From: Cognatundibacterium squillarum
GTDB taxonomy: Bacteria > Pseudomonadota > Gammaproteobacteria > Burkholderiales > Burkholderiaceae_D
DNA length: 64,000 nucleotides
Assembly: GCF_014652435.1 (NCBI RefSeq)
Contig: NZ_BMYU01000001.1
Span: forward strand, 186,001 to 250,000
Reading direction: 5' to 3'
Shown: positions 1 through 9,155 of the stretch, piece by piece
How the letters are laid out: every line of letters starts with the position of its first letter
Numbering within the stretch: the first letter of the stretch is position 1
Program-made: the position numbers and the translations under genes
The notes under the pieces: generated by a model
Databases searched by the model: none
What the model was told of the DNA's origin: nothing
Seen by the model: the letters and a program-made list of their open reading frames with translations, nothing else

Positions 1-3000
1 GCTACGGCGCGATACGACCGTTGGTTTTACTTCCATCCAGCCGCAATCGATTTGTTCATCACCCAGCAACACTGCGTCGGCGATAAAAGTATCTTCGCCC
101 AGCGTCAGCATGTCCGGCACTACGCCCAGCGCCGTGGAAATTTCCGCACCTTTACCGACTTTGGCACCGAGCAGGCGATACCAGAACGGGGCATACACCG
201 TCGCATAAACACCGTGCAGCACATGCAGGCTGGATTCCTGAATCTGATTCACCAGCCATTTTGCGCAATACGTCACACTGTGAACCGGATATAAACCACT
301 GCGCAGACGCGGTAAAAATGCCCAGCGGATAAAGGCAGACAACAAGGCTGTGCCGATAATCAGGACGCCGGTGGCAGGGAAGGCCAGCAGGAAATATTTC
401 AGCAATTGCAGTAACACTACATTGCCATTCAGCGGGGTCAGAATGTCCAGACTGTCGAACCAGTCGATCATCACAAACACCGGAAACACCGGCATAAAGA
501 ACAAAGCCGCGACCAGCAGCGCACCCGCTGCAAAATACAGCGCTTCCAGCGTATGACGCAGATTGCTGACCGGTGGACGTGGCGGATACACGCTGCGATC
601 AAACACACCTGCATCGCGTGCCGGTGAACCTTTCCAGACTCTGCCGGCAGGCACGGTTTGCCCGTCTGCCAGCGCAGATTGTCCATCCAGGTGTGCCGCT
701 GTCTCCAGACGGGTGTTTCCCTCTAAAACAGAATACGAACCGACGTAAGCGTCATCCGCCAGAACGATTTCGCCCAGTACCAGTTCACCGTTTTCGACAC
801 GCGCATTTTCAAAGTTACAGGCATTACCAACCGAAGCGCCATCGCCGATACGCAGTAAGCCGGGAGCACGGATCGTCATCGAACCGATGATCACATCACG
901 ACCGATTTTCGCGCCCAGCGCACGCAGCCACCAGCGGTACAGCGATGAACCGGAAAGCATGTATGCCGGTGCAGCTTCGACCAGACGGTCCGCCAGCCAC
1001 CAGCGGAAATACGTCAGTCCCCATAAAGGATAACGACCCGGACGCAGATTACCGGCAATCAGCCATTTACCGATGATGGCGACAAAAAACTCCGCCACCG
1101 TCAGCCCCAGAAATACCAGAACCGATAAGGCCATAGCCCGCGCAATTGAATCCCCCGGATCGCCGGTGAAATAGTGGTACGCAAAAAACGGTGCCAGCCA
1201 CTGAATCATACGAATCGCCACCAGCACCGGCGTTGCCATCGCTTGCGCAGCACCACAGGCCAACCGTTGCCAGACCGGTGCGATACGGCGCGGCTTTACG
1301 CTCGCATTCACAATGGAACGCTGTTGTGCTGCCAGCGCAGCAGCAATCGCGCCTACCTGACGGTGCTGATAAATATCCGCGATTTTTAAACCGGCAAAAC
1401 GCACATCCTGACGGACTGCCGACACCAGTTTCGCCGCCAGCAAAGAATGTCCGCCCAGATCACGGAAAAAATCCGCGCTGCGCACTATGGGTTGCCCCGG
1501 AAACAGTGTCGCCAGCGCAGGGAATAACACGCTTTCCGCATCATTTTCTGCGATATCCGATTCGCCTGAAGCCGCCTGTGCGGCCAGCGGTAAGGCTTTC
1601 AGGGTATTACGGTCAATTTTGCCGGACGTTAAGCGCGGAACTTCTTCCATCCACTCAAACCGAGACGGCACCATGTAAGGCGGCAAACGCTGCGCCAGAT
1701 GCTGACGCAGTTGCGCAGCCAGTTCCGCATTATTCAGTAGCAGGACGGAGGCATCTGCGTTGATATCCCGCGCTAAAAACGCCACGATCTGATCGATGCC
1801 GCCATCTTTGCGCAACACCACCGCCACAGTACCGACACCGACTTCGGCAGCGAGTAAGCTTTCGATTTCACCGAGTTCTACGCGGAAACCACGGATTTTG
1901 ACCTGATCATCAGCGCGGCCCAGACACTGCACAGAGCCATCTTCCTGAATCACCGCCAGATCACCGGTACGGTATAAACGCGCTTCCTGTGCAGAACGCG
2001 CCCACGGATTCGGCAGGAATTTCTGTTCCGTCAGATCCGGACGACCGAGATAACCCACCGCCACACCGGGGCCGGAAATACATAATTCACCGGTTTCACC
2101 CGGTTTCAGTAAACGCAGTTCCCCTTCGGTGGCGACCACCATCAGCACATAATTCGGCAAAGCCGAACCAATGGTGACCGGCTTACCGGCTTCCAGCGCC
2201 GCCAGACTGGCGGAAACACTGGCTTCGGTCGGGCCATAGGTGTTGAACATCTGGCGGCCAGCGCAAGACCAGCGGCTGACCAGACTTTCGGGACACATTT
2301 CACCGCCCAGATTAATCAGCCGCAGCCCCGGAATATCGCGGGTGAACAACGCCAGCAGGGTAGGCACTGCGTGTAAAACCGTGATGTTTTCTGCATCCAG
2401 CGCAGCGGGCAGGGCGTCCGGATCGGCGGTAATCTCGCGCGGTGCAATCCATAACGTGGCGCCGACCAGATACGAAATCCAGATTTCCTCAAACGACATA
2501 TCAAAGGCCACAGAAAAGCCCTGATACACCTTGTCATCACTGTGTATGCCCAGCACCGCATTTTCACTGCGCAGGAAATGGCAAATTGAGGCCTGACTGA
2601 CCAGAATGCCTTTCGGCTTACCGGTAGAGCCTGAGGTATAAATCACATAGGCCGGATCGCTGCCTTGTACGGCGGGGCGGGTGCGTAATTCGGTGGTCTG
2701 TGCCAGCGCTTCCACCGTCCAGACCGTTTGCTGTATCGGCGCGGTCTGCGCTGAAAACGTTGCAGAACTCAGTAAGCCGCAGGCATTTGCATCATCCAGA
2801 CACACCTGTACCCGTTCTGCCGGCACGTCCGCATCCATCGGCAGCCATGCCGCACCGGTTTTGGCGATAGCCGCTTGCGCCACCAGCAAATCGATTCCGC
2901 GTGGCATCCATAAACCGACAATCTTGCCGGGGCCTGCACCTGCCGCCAGCAAACCGGCAGCAATCACACCGGTTTTTTCATTCAGCTGCGCATAGGTCAG

Positions 3001-3153
3001 CGAACGTGCGCCATCGATCAGCGCGGTTTTATCCGGACTACGGGCGGCGGTAGCTTCAAGTAAATCAGCGAGACATTCCTGCTGTAAGAAATCCGGACGA
3101 TCCGGTCCGTACAAAATAGCGTGTTCAGAGGGCGATAAACTGCGCAGAGACAT
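1..3153 (-). CDS. Pls/PosA-family NRPS-like membrane protein (3' end outside window)
   Basis: Adenylation and carrier domains fused to a membrane part with hexapeptide-type transferase repeats. About 1051 codons are visible and the frame is still open at base 1, so the C-terminus is missing. Adenylation motifs in order: YTSGSTGKPKG near residue 176, YGPTE near 303, YRTGDL near 393 and LTSGKIDRN near 505. A carrier motif, DLGGHSLL, lies near 563 and its Ser would carry phosphopantetheine. Hydrophobic segments follow from about 640. Two left-handed beta-helix stretches (for example IGDGASVGNA near 768) are separated by more membrane segments. There is no condensation domain. This architecture matches Pls/PosA proteins, which make homopoly-amino acids such as epsilon-polylysine, and related proteins of unknown product. 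Here the product is unknown. The ATG start gives the usual N-terminus, but no good ribosome binding site is visible. Confidence 0.88.
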   Translation of the reverse strand, partial: MSLRSLSPSEHAILYGPDRPDFLQQECLADLLEATAARSPDKTALIDGARSLTYAQLNEKTGVIAAGLLAAGAGPGKIVGLWMPRGIDLLVAQAAIAKTGAAWLPMDADVPAERVQVCLDDANACGLLSSATFSAQTAPIQQTVWTVEALAQTTELRTRPAVQGSDPAYVIYTSGSTGKPKGILVSQASICHFLRSENAVLGIHSDDKVYQGFSVAFDMSFEEIWISYLVGATLWIAPREITADPDALPAALDAENITVLHAVPTLLALFTRDIPGLRLINLGGEMCPESLVSRWSCAGRQMFNTYGPTEASVSASLAALEAGKPVTIGSALPNYVLMVVATEGELRLLKPGETGELCISGPGVAVGYLGRPDLTEQKFLPNPWARSAQEARLYRTGDLAVIQEDGSVQCLGRADDQVKIRGFRVELGEIESLLAAEVGVGTVAVVLRKDGGIDQIVAFLARDINADASVLLLNNAELAAQLRQHLAQRLPPYMVPSRFEWMEEVPRLTSGKIDRNTLKALPLAAQAASGESDIAENDAESVLFPALATLFPGQPIVRSADFFRDLGGHSLLAAKLVSAVRQDVRFAGLKIADIYQHRQVGAIAAALAAQQRSIVNASVKPRRIAPVWQRLACGAAQAMATPVLVAIRMIQWLAPFFAYHYFTGDPGDSIARAMALSVLVFLGLTVAEFFVAIIGKWLIAGNLRPGRYPLWGLTYFRWWLADRLVEAAPAYMLSGSSLYRWWLRALGAKIGRDVIIGSMTIRAPGLLRIGDGASVGNACNFENARVENGELVLGEIVLADDAYVGSYSVLEGNTRLETAAHLDGQSALADGQTVPAGRVWKGSPARDAGVFDRSVYPPRPPVSNLRHTLEALYFAAGALLVAALFFMPVFPVFVMIDWFDSLDILTPLNGNVVLLQLLKYFLLAFPATGVLIIGTALLSAFIRWAFLPRLRSGLYPVHSVTYCAKWLVNQIQESSLHVLHGVYATVYAPFWYRLLGAKVGKGAEISTALGVVPDMLTLGEDTFIADAVLLGDEQIDCGWMEVKPTVVSRRS

Positions 3154-3180
3154 AAAAAATTTTTTGCCTGGATTGGAATT

Positions 3181-3186
3181 ATTATA
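3181..3186 (-). promoter_or_regulatory. Possible -10 box for the Pls-like gene
   Basis: On the minus strand this hexamer reads TATAAT and lies about 27 bases before the start codon at 3153. No convincing -35 box sits 16-18 bases upstream, so the assignment rests on the -10 alone. Confidence 0.3.
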
Positions 3187-3385
3187 AAAACATCAGCAAA
3201 AGATCCGGTGCACAGCACCGAGACAAACATTTCGCCACAACGGGCTGAGTTTATCATTGTCAAACAGCAAAAATAGCAACAGCTTGTACGGGAATGTAAA
3301 AAAAGCGGCTTCAATCCCGATTGCAACAAAACCTGATTTGCAGGGTTGATATAAAACCTTCTGATGTCAGTTCGTAATGTGGCGA

Positions 3386-3406
3386 TTTGCTGAAATTTTC
3401 AGCAAA
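3386..3406. repeat. Palindrome in the 3154-3605 intergenic stretch
   Basis: TTTGCTGAAA and its exact complement TTTCAGCAAA are separated by one base. It could be an operator or a hairpin. Nothing else coding is visible between 3154 and 3605 except the terminator at 3479-3527. Confidence 0.4.
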
Positions 3407-3478
3407 CAATATCCGGCCACATTCAATGAGATCCAATCACATTGGTCTGGGCTGCATTACTTCGCAAGTCGTTTGCGT

Positions 3479-3527
3479 CACAAAACAAAACCGGCTGCGA
3501 CATGGCATCTGACCATGTGGCAGCCGG
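3479..3527 (-). terminator. Rho-independent terminator after the DUF5694 gene
   Basis: Read on the minus strand, CCGGCTGC pairs with GCAGCCGG and an inner ACATG/CATGT extends the stem after one mismatch. The stem is followed by TTTTGTTTTG. It ends transcription about 80 bases past the stop codon at 3606. Confidence 0.75.
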
Positions 3528-3605
3528 TGACTCTTTACCCGTAATTTGCCGCGATCGTACTCAGCTTCGCGACTGACAGCAGAATGCTGATAAAACGCCG
3601 GTAAC

Positions 3606-4715
3606 TTACTTTGCCTTCAGCACCGCATTCCCGAAATGCACTTTCACATCATGCATCATGTGCAGATACGCTTCGTAATACGGCTTGTGCGATGCGCCGA
3701 CAATGGCCAGCGTGCGCTTGCCCGGCGCGATACCCATCACATCGCGGATGTTCGATACCATGCGCAGATTGCGGGTTTCCCAGTAGCCCAGATACATGCG
3801 GCCATAATGCTTTGCGGATGGCTCATTCATATTCGCACCGAAATCGCCTTTAAAAATCAGCTCTGCTGCAGACGGCTCGTTATACGCCAGATACATATCC
3901 AGCACACCTTCGCTGCTATCCAGCTTCGCATACAAGGCTTTATCCTGCTCTTTACGTGCGGCGCTGGCCGGATTATTCCACGCACCCTGAATTGCTTCAC
4001 CGGCTGATTTTTCTTCTGCCGCATCAAACGCCAGATCAGCTGTGTGATCATCCACCGCATACACACGCTGCAAACCCATTTTTACGGCCAGTGGTACAGC
4101 AATCTGAAAGCTTTCATCCCGGCGCTGGGTAATCCGGTTCAGCATATCCACCAGTTTCTGATTCAGAATTCCGTCTTCTTTTCGTTCTGCTTCCGGCAGA
4201 TGCAGCCACTGCACCAGCGCTGAAGCCGGCTCACCGGCGGCTAACATCATGGCAGCCAGTTGCCGGCGTTGTGTTGCAGACGGCTGCGCAGGCAATGCAG
4301 CCAGCAGACTTTCCATTTCTGCCGTTGCTGCAGGCACATCGCGGCCGGTAGCGGCTTTGGCAGTTTCAGTCGAAGGGCAAAAGCTTTTCACGGTATCCGC
4401 ATAACGGGCAGGGTAGTGCCGCATGTAATCACACTGCGCACCGGACAAAGCTTCAATCGCAATCACCTGCGGCTTCCACGCCGCCAGTTTATCCAGCACC
4501 AGATTCAGAGACTTGTTCTGAAATGTCGCAGGCAGACCGGACAAATGCGCCGTTCCCAGCACAAACACTTCATTCGCCGGACCTTGCGCAGGTCCTTTCA
4601 AACCACTGGGATCAAACTGACCCGCCGGAAAATTCCCCGCAGCCATTGCCAGCGCACTGCAAGACAAACCACCCGCAACCACCAGACCCGCAACCGCCAT
4701 CACACTTTTTTTCAT
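3606..4715 (-). CDS. Secreted TraB/GumN-like protein (DUF5694 type)
   Basis: 369-residue protein of unknown biochemical role. An N-terminal signal peptide (MKKSVMAVAGLVVAGG, ending near ALAMAAG) suggests export to the periplasm. The mature part begins with a FVLGTAHLSG strand, has an IAIEAL motif, and ends with a WETRNLRM helix and an IVGASHK motif. This pattern is typical of the TraB/GumN/DUF5694 superfamily, whose members are thought to be metal-dependent hydrolase relatives. The start at 4715 is chosen because it gives a clean signal peptide and follows a GGGG-type ribosome binding site; the frame is open upstream to 4784. It is a single gene with its own terminator. Function is not inferred further. 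Confidence 0.7.
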   Translation of the reverse strand: MKKSVMAVAGLVVAGGLSCSALAMAAGNFPAGQFDPSGLKGPAQGPANEVFVLGTAHLSGLPATFQNKSLNLVLDKLAAWKPQVIAIEALSGAQCDYMRHYPARYADTVKSFCPSTETAKAATGRDVPAATAEMESLLAALPAQPSATQRRQLAAMMLAAGEPASALVQWLHLPEAERKEDGILNQKLVDMLNRITQRRDESFQIAVPLAVKMGLQRVYAVDDHTADLAFDAAEEKSAGEAIQGAWNNPASAARKEQDKALYAKLDSSEGVLDMYLAYNEPSAAELIFKGDFGANMNEPSAKHYGRMYLGYWETRNLRMVSNIRDVMGIAPGKRTLAIVGASHKPYYEAYLHMMHDVKVHFGNAVLKAK

Positions 4716-4937
4716 CGCATCCCCGCTGTGTTTTATTGAATTGATTTTTTCAGACCGCAGCGAACAAAACCCGCCCGCCGCCAACAGCTGCGCAGTCTAC
4801 GCAGATGAAAAACAGCAAGAAAGACGAACAGTGATGAACAGCAGATTTGCGGGATTAAACGGGCGAGGGCGGGGATGAGTGGATTCAGAAAATACGTTAT
4901 TCTTTGAAATTTAATAATGAGCTTCCCTCGGTATTAA

Positions 4938-5048
4938 GTTCACCATCAGGTGAATGTTATGCAGCGAGATTCTCTTGATTTTGTCCCTTCATCCATTCTT
5001 CCAGATATATTGGAATACTGCCATTTAGGAAGGTATCGTGGAAAATAA
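4938..5048 (+). pseudogene. Possible toxin C-terminal tail upstream of the immunity-like gene
   Basis: An open frame encoding about 36 residues (with the internal stretch MQRDSLDFVPSSILPD) ends in TAA at 5046-5048, overlapping the GTG start at 5038. Its upstream side carries TTCCCTCGGTATTAA, which resembles the TCCCTCGGAACACGATTAAC spacer found before other cassettes at 16.3 and 16.8 kb. I read it as the remnant 3' end of a polymorphic toxin gene. It is short and unassigned, so confidence is low. Confidence 0.35.
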
Positions 5049-5832
5049 AATTGATCTTGAATTGCGAGCGTGGCCGCGCGCTAGAGCAGGATTTGAGGCA
5101 GATCCGCTATTTCATCGTGATCTGTCTGCTCAAAAAAGCATAGACATGTCTAATGCCTTGCATGCAGTAGCAAACCGGATTCAACAGGAATATTCTTACG
5201 CCTTGCGTATGTATTGTGCAGGCCAATCCGATTACGCAAAAGGATATTTGGTGAGGGCCGAATATGTCTATCAGGTTTACGGTACAGAAGAGAATTACAA
5301 TCGAGTGCCAGCACATTCACCCGAGGCTGCAATTTACAATCGAGGAACAGCGAAAACGTATTATGCTGCAGTGCAATTGGCTTTGTATGGGCATTGGGAT
5401 CTGCACATACTCAAGGATGGATTACAGGATTTGCACGAATATTTGCTGGTGCAAACGTATGATTCGACTAGTGCCTATTCGCATGAAGATGAAGACCGGT
5501 TGCTAACGGTGCTATGTCAAATGGCGATTGGGGAATTTGATACCGCAATTGCCTGGTTCGATGCTTATATCAAATATCGAAAGATTAAGAAGTTTAAAGA
5601 AAATTTCCCCGAATTACTTGCAGGAATACAGGCACAGCTCAAGCAAGGTAAGAATGAGGTTGCGGCACCGCTTAAAGCTTACTTTGACCAAAATCGACTT
5701 GGCAATTATCAGTTTCGGGAACCACAATCGTTTTGGTTATGCGTGCCGATAGCAATAATCGCGGAACGTATCGCCAGTGATTGGCGTGGCACACCTGCCT
5801 GGGATCAAGTGCTGGAGCAGTTGCTGTATTAA
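5038..5832 (+). CDS. Immunity-like all-alpha protein (Imm49-like guess)
   Basis: 264-residue soluble protein without a signal peptide. It is rich in helices, aromatic residues and short Ala/Leu repeats (for example RGTAKTYYAAVQLALYG). The overall character resembles Imm49-type immunity proteins, but no diagnostic motif allows a firm call. The GTG start is preceded by AGGAAGG at good spacing. A short upstream frame overlaps the start, a coupling typical of toxin-immunity pairs. Base composition is visibly more AT-rich than the housekeeping genes, suggesting acquisition. No toxin gene of full length is present, so if this is an immunity gene it is an orphan. Confidence 0.5.
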   Translation: MENKIDLELRAWPRARAGFEADPLFHRDLSAQKSIDMSNALHAVANRIQQEYSYALRMYCAGQSDYAKGYLVRAEYVYQVYGTEENYNRVPAHSPEAAIYNRGTAKTYYAAVQLALYGHWDLHILKDGLQDLHEYLLVQTYDSTSAYSHEDEDRLLTVLCQMAIGEFDTAIAWFDAYIKYRKIKKFKENFPELLAGIQAQLKQGKNEVAAPLKAYFDQNRLGNYQFREPQSFWLCVPIAIIAERIASDWRGTPAWDQVLEQLLY

Positions 5833-6881
5833 AAAAATCATTGGATAGCCATCCCAAAAAGCAATAAATAAGGGGGTGCTGATTAGTTTTATTTTCGATC
5901 AGGCCTACATGTATTTGATTTTAATGAAACGGTCTAATCCATGAGCTACATTCCGCATAATTTATGTTATGTAAAATAAAGAATAGATTCAGTAATCCCC
6001 GCACCATTCTTTCACTTTCTCCAAACTTCCCGAAAATTGCCTGCATTTGACATAAAACAGGTTAAATAACCCTAAAATAACGATTGTGAGCAATAAAACT
6101 TACTTTATGTCAAATAAAATGGGTGTTTTTTGCGTATTTCTGGTCGTTTTTAGTCAATTGTTGCGCTGAATTTCAGGTCTGAGCACGCTTGCTGCTGGAT
6201 TGCGGATGATTTTGCTGCGTTCGCTGCAAAGCTTTCGGGTTTTGGATTTTTTGAGTTTCTGAGCTTATGAGCCTTCCGGCTGCCACCAGCTTCAGTGCTT
6301 TTCAGAATCTTCCTGTCATCAGGCACAAACATTTGCCAAATGCATTTGCTGTTTGCTTTCGGATGTTGTGTCGCCGGCGGTATTTCCTGTTGTTCCGGCG
6401 CTTAATTTGTGCAGCTATCCGCATAGCCGTTTTCCGGAAGCCCGGACTTTCTGCCGACGACCGCCGGATCGCTGTGCTGTAGTCCGCATTCAGGCTGTTT
6501 TTGGGCTGTTATTGGGCTTTATTCCGGATTTGCGGAAAATTTTCCGGCGTTCTGAAAAATCCAATCGGAAAAATCTGACTTTGCTGACTTGCCGGTGTTG
6601 GCGTACTCGCAGTCTGTATCGCTGGCTGGCTTGTTGCTGCGGTCATGGGTTTGGTCAAATTCGGCAGGAATCTTGCTTACAGGAACCATTGCTGCCGCAG
6701 CCTGTCCGAATACGGGTGCGTCGTTCGTTCAAATGAAGGATGGCGCATCGGTTTAAACGAAGGCCTGTACCTGCTGATACGTCGGCATGGTCTTGAGTCA
6801 GCGGCAACGACAGTAATAGCAATTTAAAAATACAACAATCATCAACGCTTCCGGAAAATACAAGGAACACCAGGGAAATCT
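5833..6881. other. 1.05 kb without a recognisable gene
   Basis: No reading frame here looks protein-like on either strand. The stretch holds an 11-bp inverted repeat (6046-6056 TTTGACATAAA and 6104-6114 TTTATGTCAAA) around an AT-rich spacer, and one copy of the dispersed 85-90 bp repeat at 6405-6492. The 6500-6880 part is G/T-rich and may be decayed sequence or a long leader of the acetyltransferase gene. Confidence 0.6.
6405..6492 (-). repeat. Dispersed integrase-linked repeat, copy R1
   Basis: Reverse-oriented copy. On the minus strand it runs from AATGCGGACTACAGCACAG through the conserved core GGTCGTCGGCAGAAAGTC to GCTGCACAAAT. CGGACT and AGTCCG form an internal inverted repeat. With R2 it brackets the acetyltransferase gene at 6882. 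Confidence 0.85.
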
Positions 6882-7406
6882 ATGGAAACACACGCTTTTG
6901 CATTGCAGATTCGCGCTGCCAGCACCGCTGATGCCGCCGCCATTGTCGCGATTTACAACCATTATGTACTGAATACCACCATCAGTTTTGAAGAGCAGCC
7001 GGTGACGGAATCACAAATGGCGGGCCGTATCAGTGCCTGTCTGGAAGCGGGTTTTCCGTGGCTGGTGGCGGAGGCGGAAGACGGGATAGCCGGCTATGCC
7101 TATGCCACAAAATGGCGTGAGCGCCCTGCTTACCGGCATTCGGTGGAAACGTCGGTGTATCTGGATCCGGCCAAAACCGGTCGCGGTGCAGGCCGTCAGT
7201 TGTACACCGCCCTGCTCCGTCAGTTACGCGACAGCGGCCGCCGCACTGTGATTGCCGGTATCGCCCAGCCGAATCCCGCCAGCGTCGGTTTGCACGAAGC
7301 ACTGGGTTTTGTGCCTGCTGCGATGTTTAAGGAAGTCGGTTTCAAGCAGAATCAGTGGCTGGATGTCGGTTACTGGCAATTGCCGCTGCACGCTTTTCAG
7401 GCATGA
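6882..7406 (+). CDS. GNAT N-acetyltransferase, phosphinothricin-acetyltransferase type
   Basis: 174 residues, one GNAT domain. Residues about 10-30 (RAASTADAAAIVAIYNHY) and the block ETSVYLDPAKTGRGAGRQLY are characteristic of the Pat/Bar/YncA group; RGAG forms the acetyl-CoA pyrophosphate loop. Family members acetylate small amines such as phosphinothricin, methionine sulfone or sulfoximine; the real substrate here is unknown. The gene is isolated between two direct copies of the dispersed repeat (R1, R2), so it behaves like cargo rather than part of an operon. A second, differently diverged Pat-like GNAT lies at 8641-9144. The start is preceded only by a weak AGGGAAAT site. Confidence 0.85.
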   Translation: METHAFALQIRAASTADAAAIVAIYNHYVLNTTISFEEQPVTESQMAGRISACLEAGFPWLVAEAEDGIAGYAYATKWRERPAYRHSVETSVYLDPAKTGRGAGRQLYTALLRQLRDSGRRTVIAGIAQPNPASVGLHEALGFVPAAMFKEVGFKQNQWLDVGYWQLPLHAFQA

Positions 7407-7418
7407 ATCTGCACTGAG

Positions 7419-7506
7419 ATTGTGCAGATATCCGCATTCATCATTTGCGGACAGCCAGACTTTCTGCCGACGACCGCCAGGTTGCTGTGCTGAACACCGC
7501 ATTTGA
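7419..7506 (-). repeat. Dispersed integrase-linked repeat, copy R2
   Basis: Reverse-oriented. On the minus strand it reads CAAATGCGGTGTTCAGCACAG, then the core GGTCGTCGGCAGAAAGTC, then CTGCACAAT. Same orientation as R1, about 1 kb away. The 5' part has the GGTGTTC variant, which weakens the internal stem. Confidence 0.85.
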
Positions 7507-7565
7507 GGCAAAAAAACGGTATTTCTGGCGATTTTCAGACCATTTTCAGGTCATTTTCAGGCAAT

Positions 7566-7602
7566 AAAAAAGGACAGTCTCCGTGCGGAGCTGTCCATTT
7601 TT
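7566..7602. terminator. Bidirectional terminator after rlmJ
   Basis: GGACAG-t-CTCCG-tg-CGGAG-CTGTCC hairpin with A-run on the left and T-run on the right. It serves rlmJ on the minus strand and could also stop transcription from the acetyltransferase. The GGACAG stem also occurs in the terminator at 14538. Confidence 0.8.
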
Positions 7603-7631
7603 TCCGGCGTCTGGCGTGCGCCGGACTGCAA

Positions 7632-8561
7632 TCAGCGGCGGGAACCGGCTGGTGCGGCAGGTTTTGGCGGCGTGCCGGAACCGCTTTCCAGCGTGAAGCG
7701 CGCACCGCCGTCCTGATCGAGCGCGGCGGTCAGGTAAGGCATGACGTCGCGCAGGGTGTTTTCCAGTGTCCACGGCGGGTTCAGGATGAACATGCCGCTG
7801 CTGTGGAAGCCGCCAACGCCATCCGGTGTCGGGGTTTTGACGGTCAGCGTCACATGCAGCCAGTCTTTGCAGGCGATGCGTTTCAGTTTGTCCGGGAACT
7901 GACGCGATTCCAGACGTTGCAGCACCGGATACCAGACCGCATACACGCCGCCCGGGAAGCGTTTGATCGCTTCATCCAGTGTGACTTTGACTTTGCGGTA
8001 ATCATCTTTGACTTCATACGGCGGATCGATCAGCACGAAGGCGCGGCGTGACGGTGGCGGCAGCAGCGATTTCAGGCTGTCAAAACCGTCGGTATCGCCG
8101 ATGATCACACGCTTACCGCGTACACCGCGACGCAAACCGGCAGCGCGGTTTTGCTCTTCCAGCGCGCCGCAGTTCTGCACCAGCACTTTGACTTCGTTCG
8201 GGTGCATTTCAAACAAACGCAGACGGTCTTCATCACGCGAGAGTTTTTCTGCGCAGAATGGCGAACCCGGATAATGCTGCAGTTTGCCTTCGGGATTGAA
8301 GCTGCGGATCATGTCCACATAGTCCGCCAGCGGCGCTGGCAGATCATCTTTATTCCACAGTTTCGCGATACCGGTTTCGTATTCCGCAGTTTTAGCGGCA
8401 TAACCGGTATTGAGCTGGTACACGCCGGCGCCGGCATGGGTGTCTACGTAGGTGTATGGCGTTTCTTTCTGATTCAGATACGCCATGATCTGCGCCATCA
8501 CAAAATGCTTGAGCACATCGGCATGATTGCCAGCATGAAAACCGTGACGATAACTGAACAT
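7632..8561 (-). CDS. rlmJ: 23S rRNA (adenine2030-N6)-methyltransferase RlmJ
   Basis: 309-residue cytoplasmic enzyme that methylates N6 of A2030 in 23S rRNA using S-adenosylmethionine. The N-terminus MFSYRHGFHAGNHADVLKH is the family hallmark. YVDTHAGAGVY forms part of the SAM site and the catalytic DPPYE motif follows. The C-terminus has a short Pro/Ala-rich tail (GTPPKPAAPAGSRR). The start at 8561 is chosen over the upstream extension because it matches the family N-terminus and has AGGAG seven bases upstream. It is a single-gene unit between terminators at 7566 and 8575. Confidence 0.93.
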   Translation of the reverse strand: MFSYRHGFHAGNHADVLKHFVMAQIMAYLNQKETPYTYVDTHAGAGVYQLNTGYAAKTAEYETGIAKLWNKDDLPAPLADYVDMIRSFNPEGKLQHYPGSPFCAEKLSRDEDRLRLFEMHPNEVKVLVQNCGALEEQNRAAGLRRGVRGKRVIIGDTDGFDSLKSLLPPPSRRAFVLIDPPYEVKDDYRKVKVTLDEAIKRFPGGVYAVWYPVLQRLESRQFPDKLKRIACKDWLHVTLTVKTPTPDGVGGFHSSGMFILNPPWTLENTLRDVMPYLTAALDQDGGARFTLESGSGTPPKPAAPAGSRR

Positions 8562-8574
8562 AACAAAACTCCTT

Positions 8575-8606
8575 AAAAACAAAAGGCAACCTGCAATGCA
8601 GATTGC
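8575..8606 (-). terminator. Terminator of the mltG-tmk-holB-pilZ-GNAT operon
   Basis: On the minus strand GGCAA-t-CTGCA-t-TGCAG-g-TTGCC is followed by TTTTGTTTTT. It lies 35 bases past the GNAT stop codon at 8641 and immediately upstream of rlmJ. Confidence 0.8.
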
Positions 8607-8640
8607 CGTCAACATCAGCCGCTGCTGAGTCGCTGAAAAA

Positions 8641-9144
8641 TCAGTCGCTCAGACGTTTACCCAGAATCAGCAGATCGCGCTCAACGCCATCCAGATTCGC
8701 CACCCGTGGCATGTTTGCCCAGGTATCAAAACCAAAACGACGGAACAGCGCCAGACTCGGGGCATTGTGGCCGAAAATAAATCCCAGCAAAGTATGCACG
8801 CCGACTTTGGGTGCATGGGCAATCGCCAGCTCCAGAAACTGCCGGCCCAGACCGTGGCCGCGTGCATTTTCGTGGATGTAAATCGACAATTCTGCGGTAC
8901 CGGAATACGCCGGACGGCCGTAAAAGTCAGAAAACGACAACCAACCCGTGATTGTATCATCGTCTGCAAGGCTCACCCACAACGGACGTTTTTCCGGTGT
9001 GTGATCGGCAAACCATTTTTCGCGGGAAGCGACGCTGACCGGTTCGGTATCCGCAGTCACCATGCGCGAAGCAATGGTGGAGTTGTAGATGGCGACAATC
9101 GCCGGTAAATCGTCAGCAGTTGCCAGACGGGTACGCAATGTCAT
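8641..9144 (-). CDS. GNAT N-acetyltransferase (Pat/YncA-like)
   Basis: 167 residues forming a single GNAT fold. RLATADDLPAIVAIYNSTI at the N-terminus and ELSIYIHENARGHGLGRQFL, with the RGHGLG acetyl-CoA loop, place it in the phosphinothricin-acetyltransferase-like group. Substrate unknown. It follows pilZ by 11 bases and precedes a strong terminator, so it is probably the last gene of the mltG-tmk-holB-pilZ transcription unit. That arrangement suggests a resident gene, unlike the repeat-flanked GNAT at 6882. Confidence 0.82.
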   Translation of the reverse strand: MTLRTRLATADDLPAIVAIYNSTIASRMVTADTEPVSVASREKWFADHTPEKRPLWVSLADDDTITGWLSFSDFYGRPAYSGTAELSIYIHENARGHGLGRQFLELAIAHAPKVGVHTLLGFIFGHNAPSLALFRRFGFDTWANMPRVANLDGVERDLLILGKRLSD

Positions 9145-9155
9145 GGCAGCAGCCC

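Noticed and set aside
6150..6827. Several 60-130 codon frames in the 5.8-6.9 kb gap
   Set aside because: No ribosome sites, skewed composition (Cys/Arg/Phe-rich) and overlap with repeat R1; treated as non-coding.
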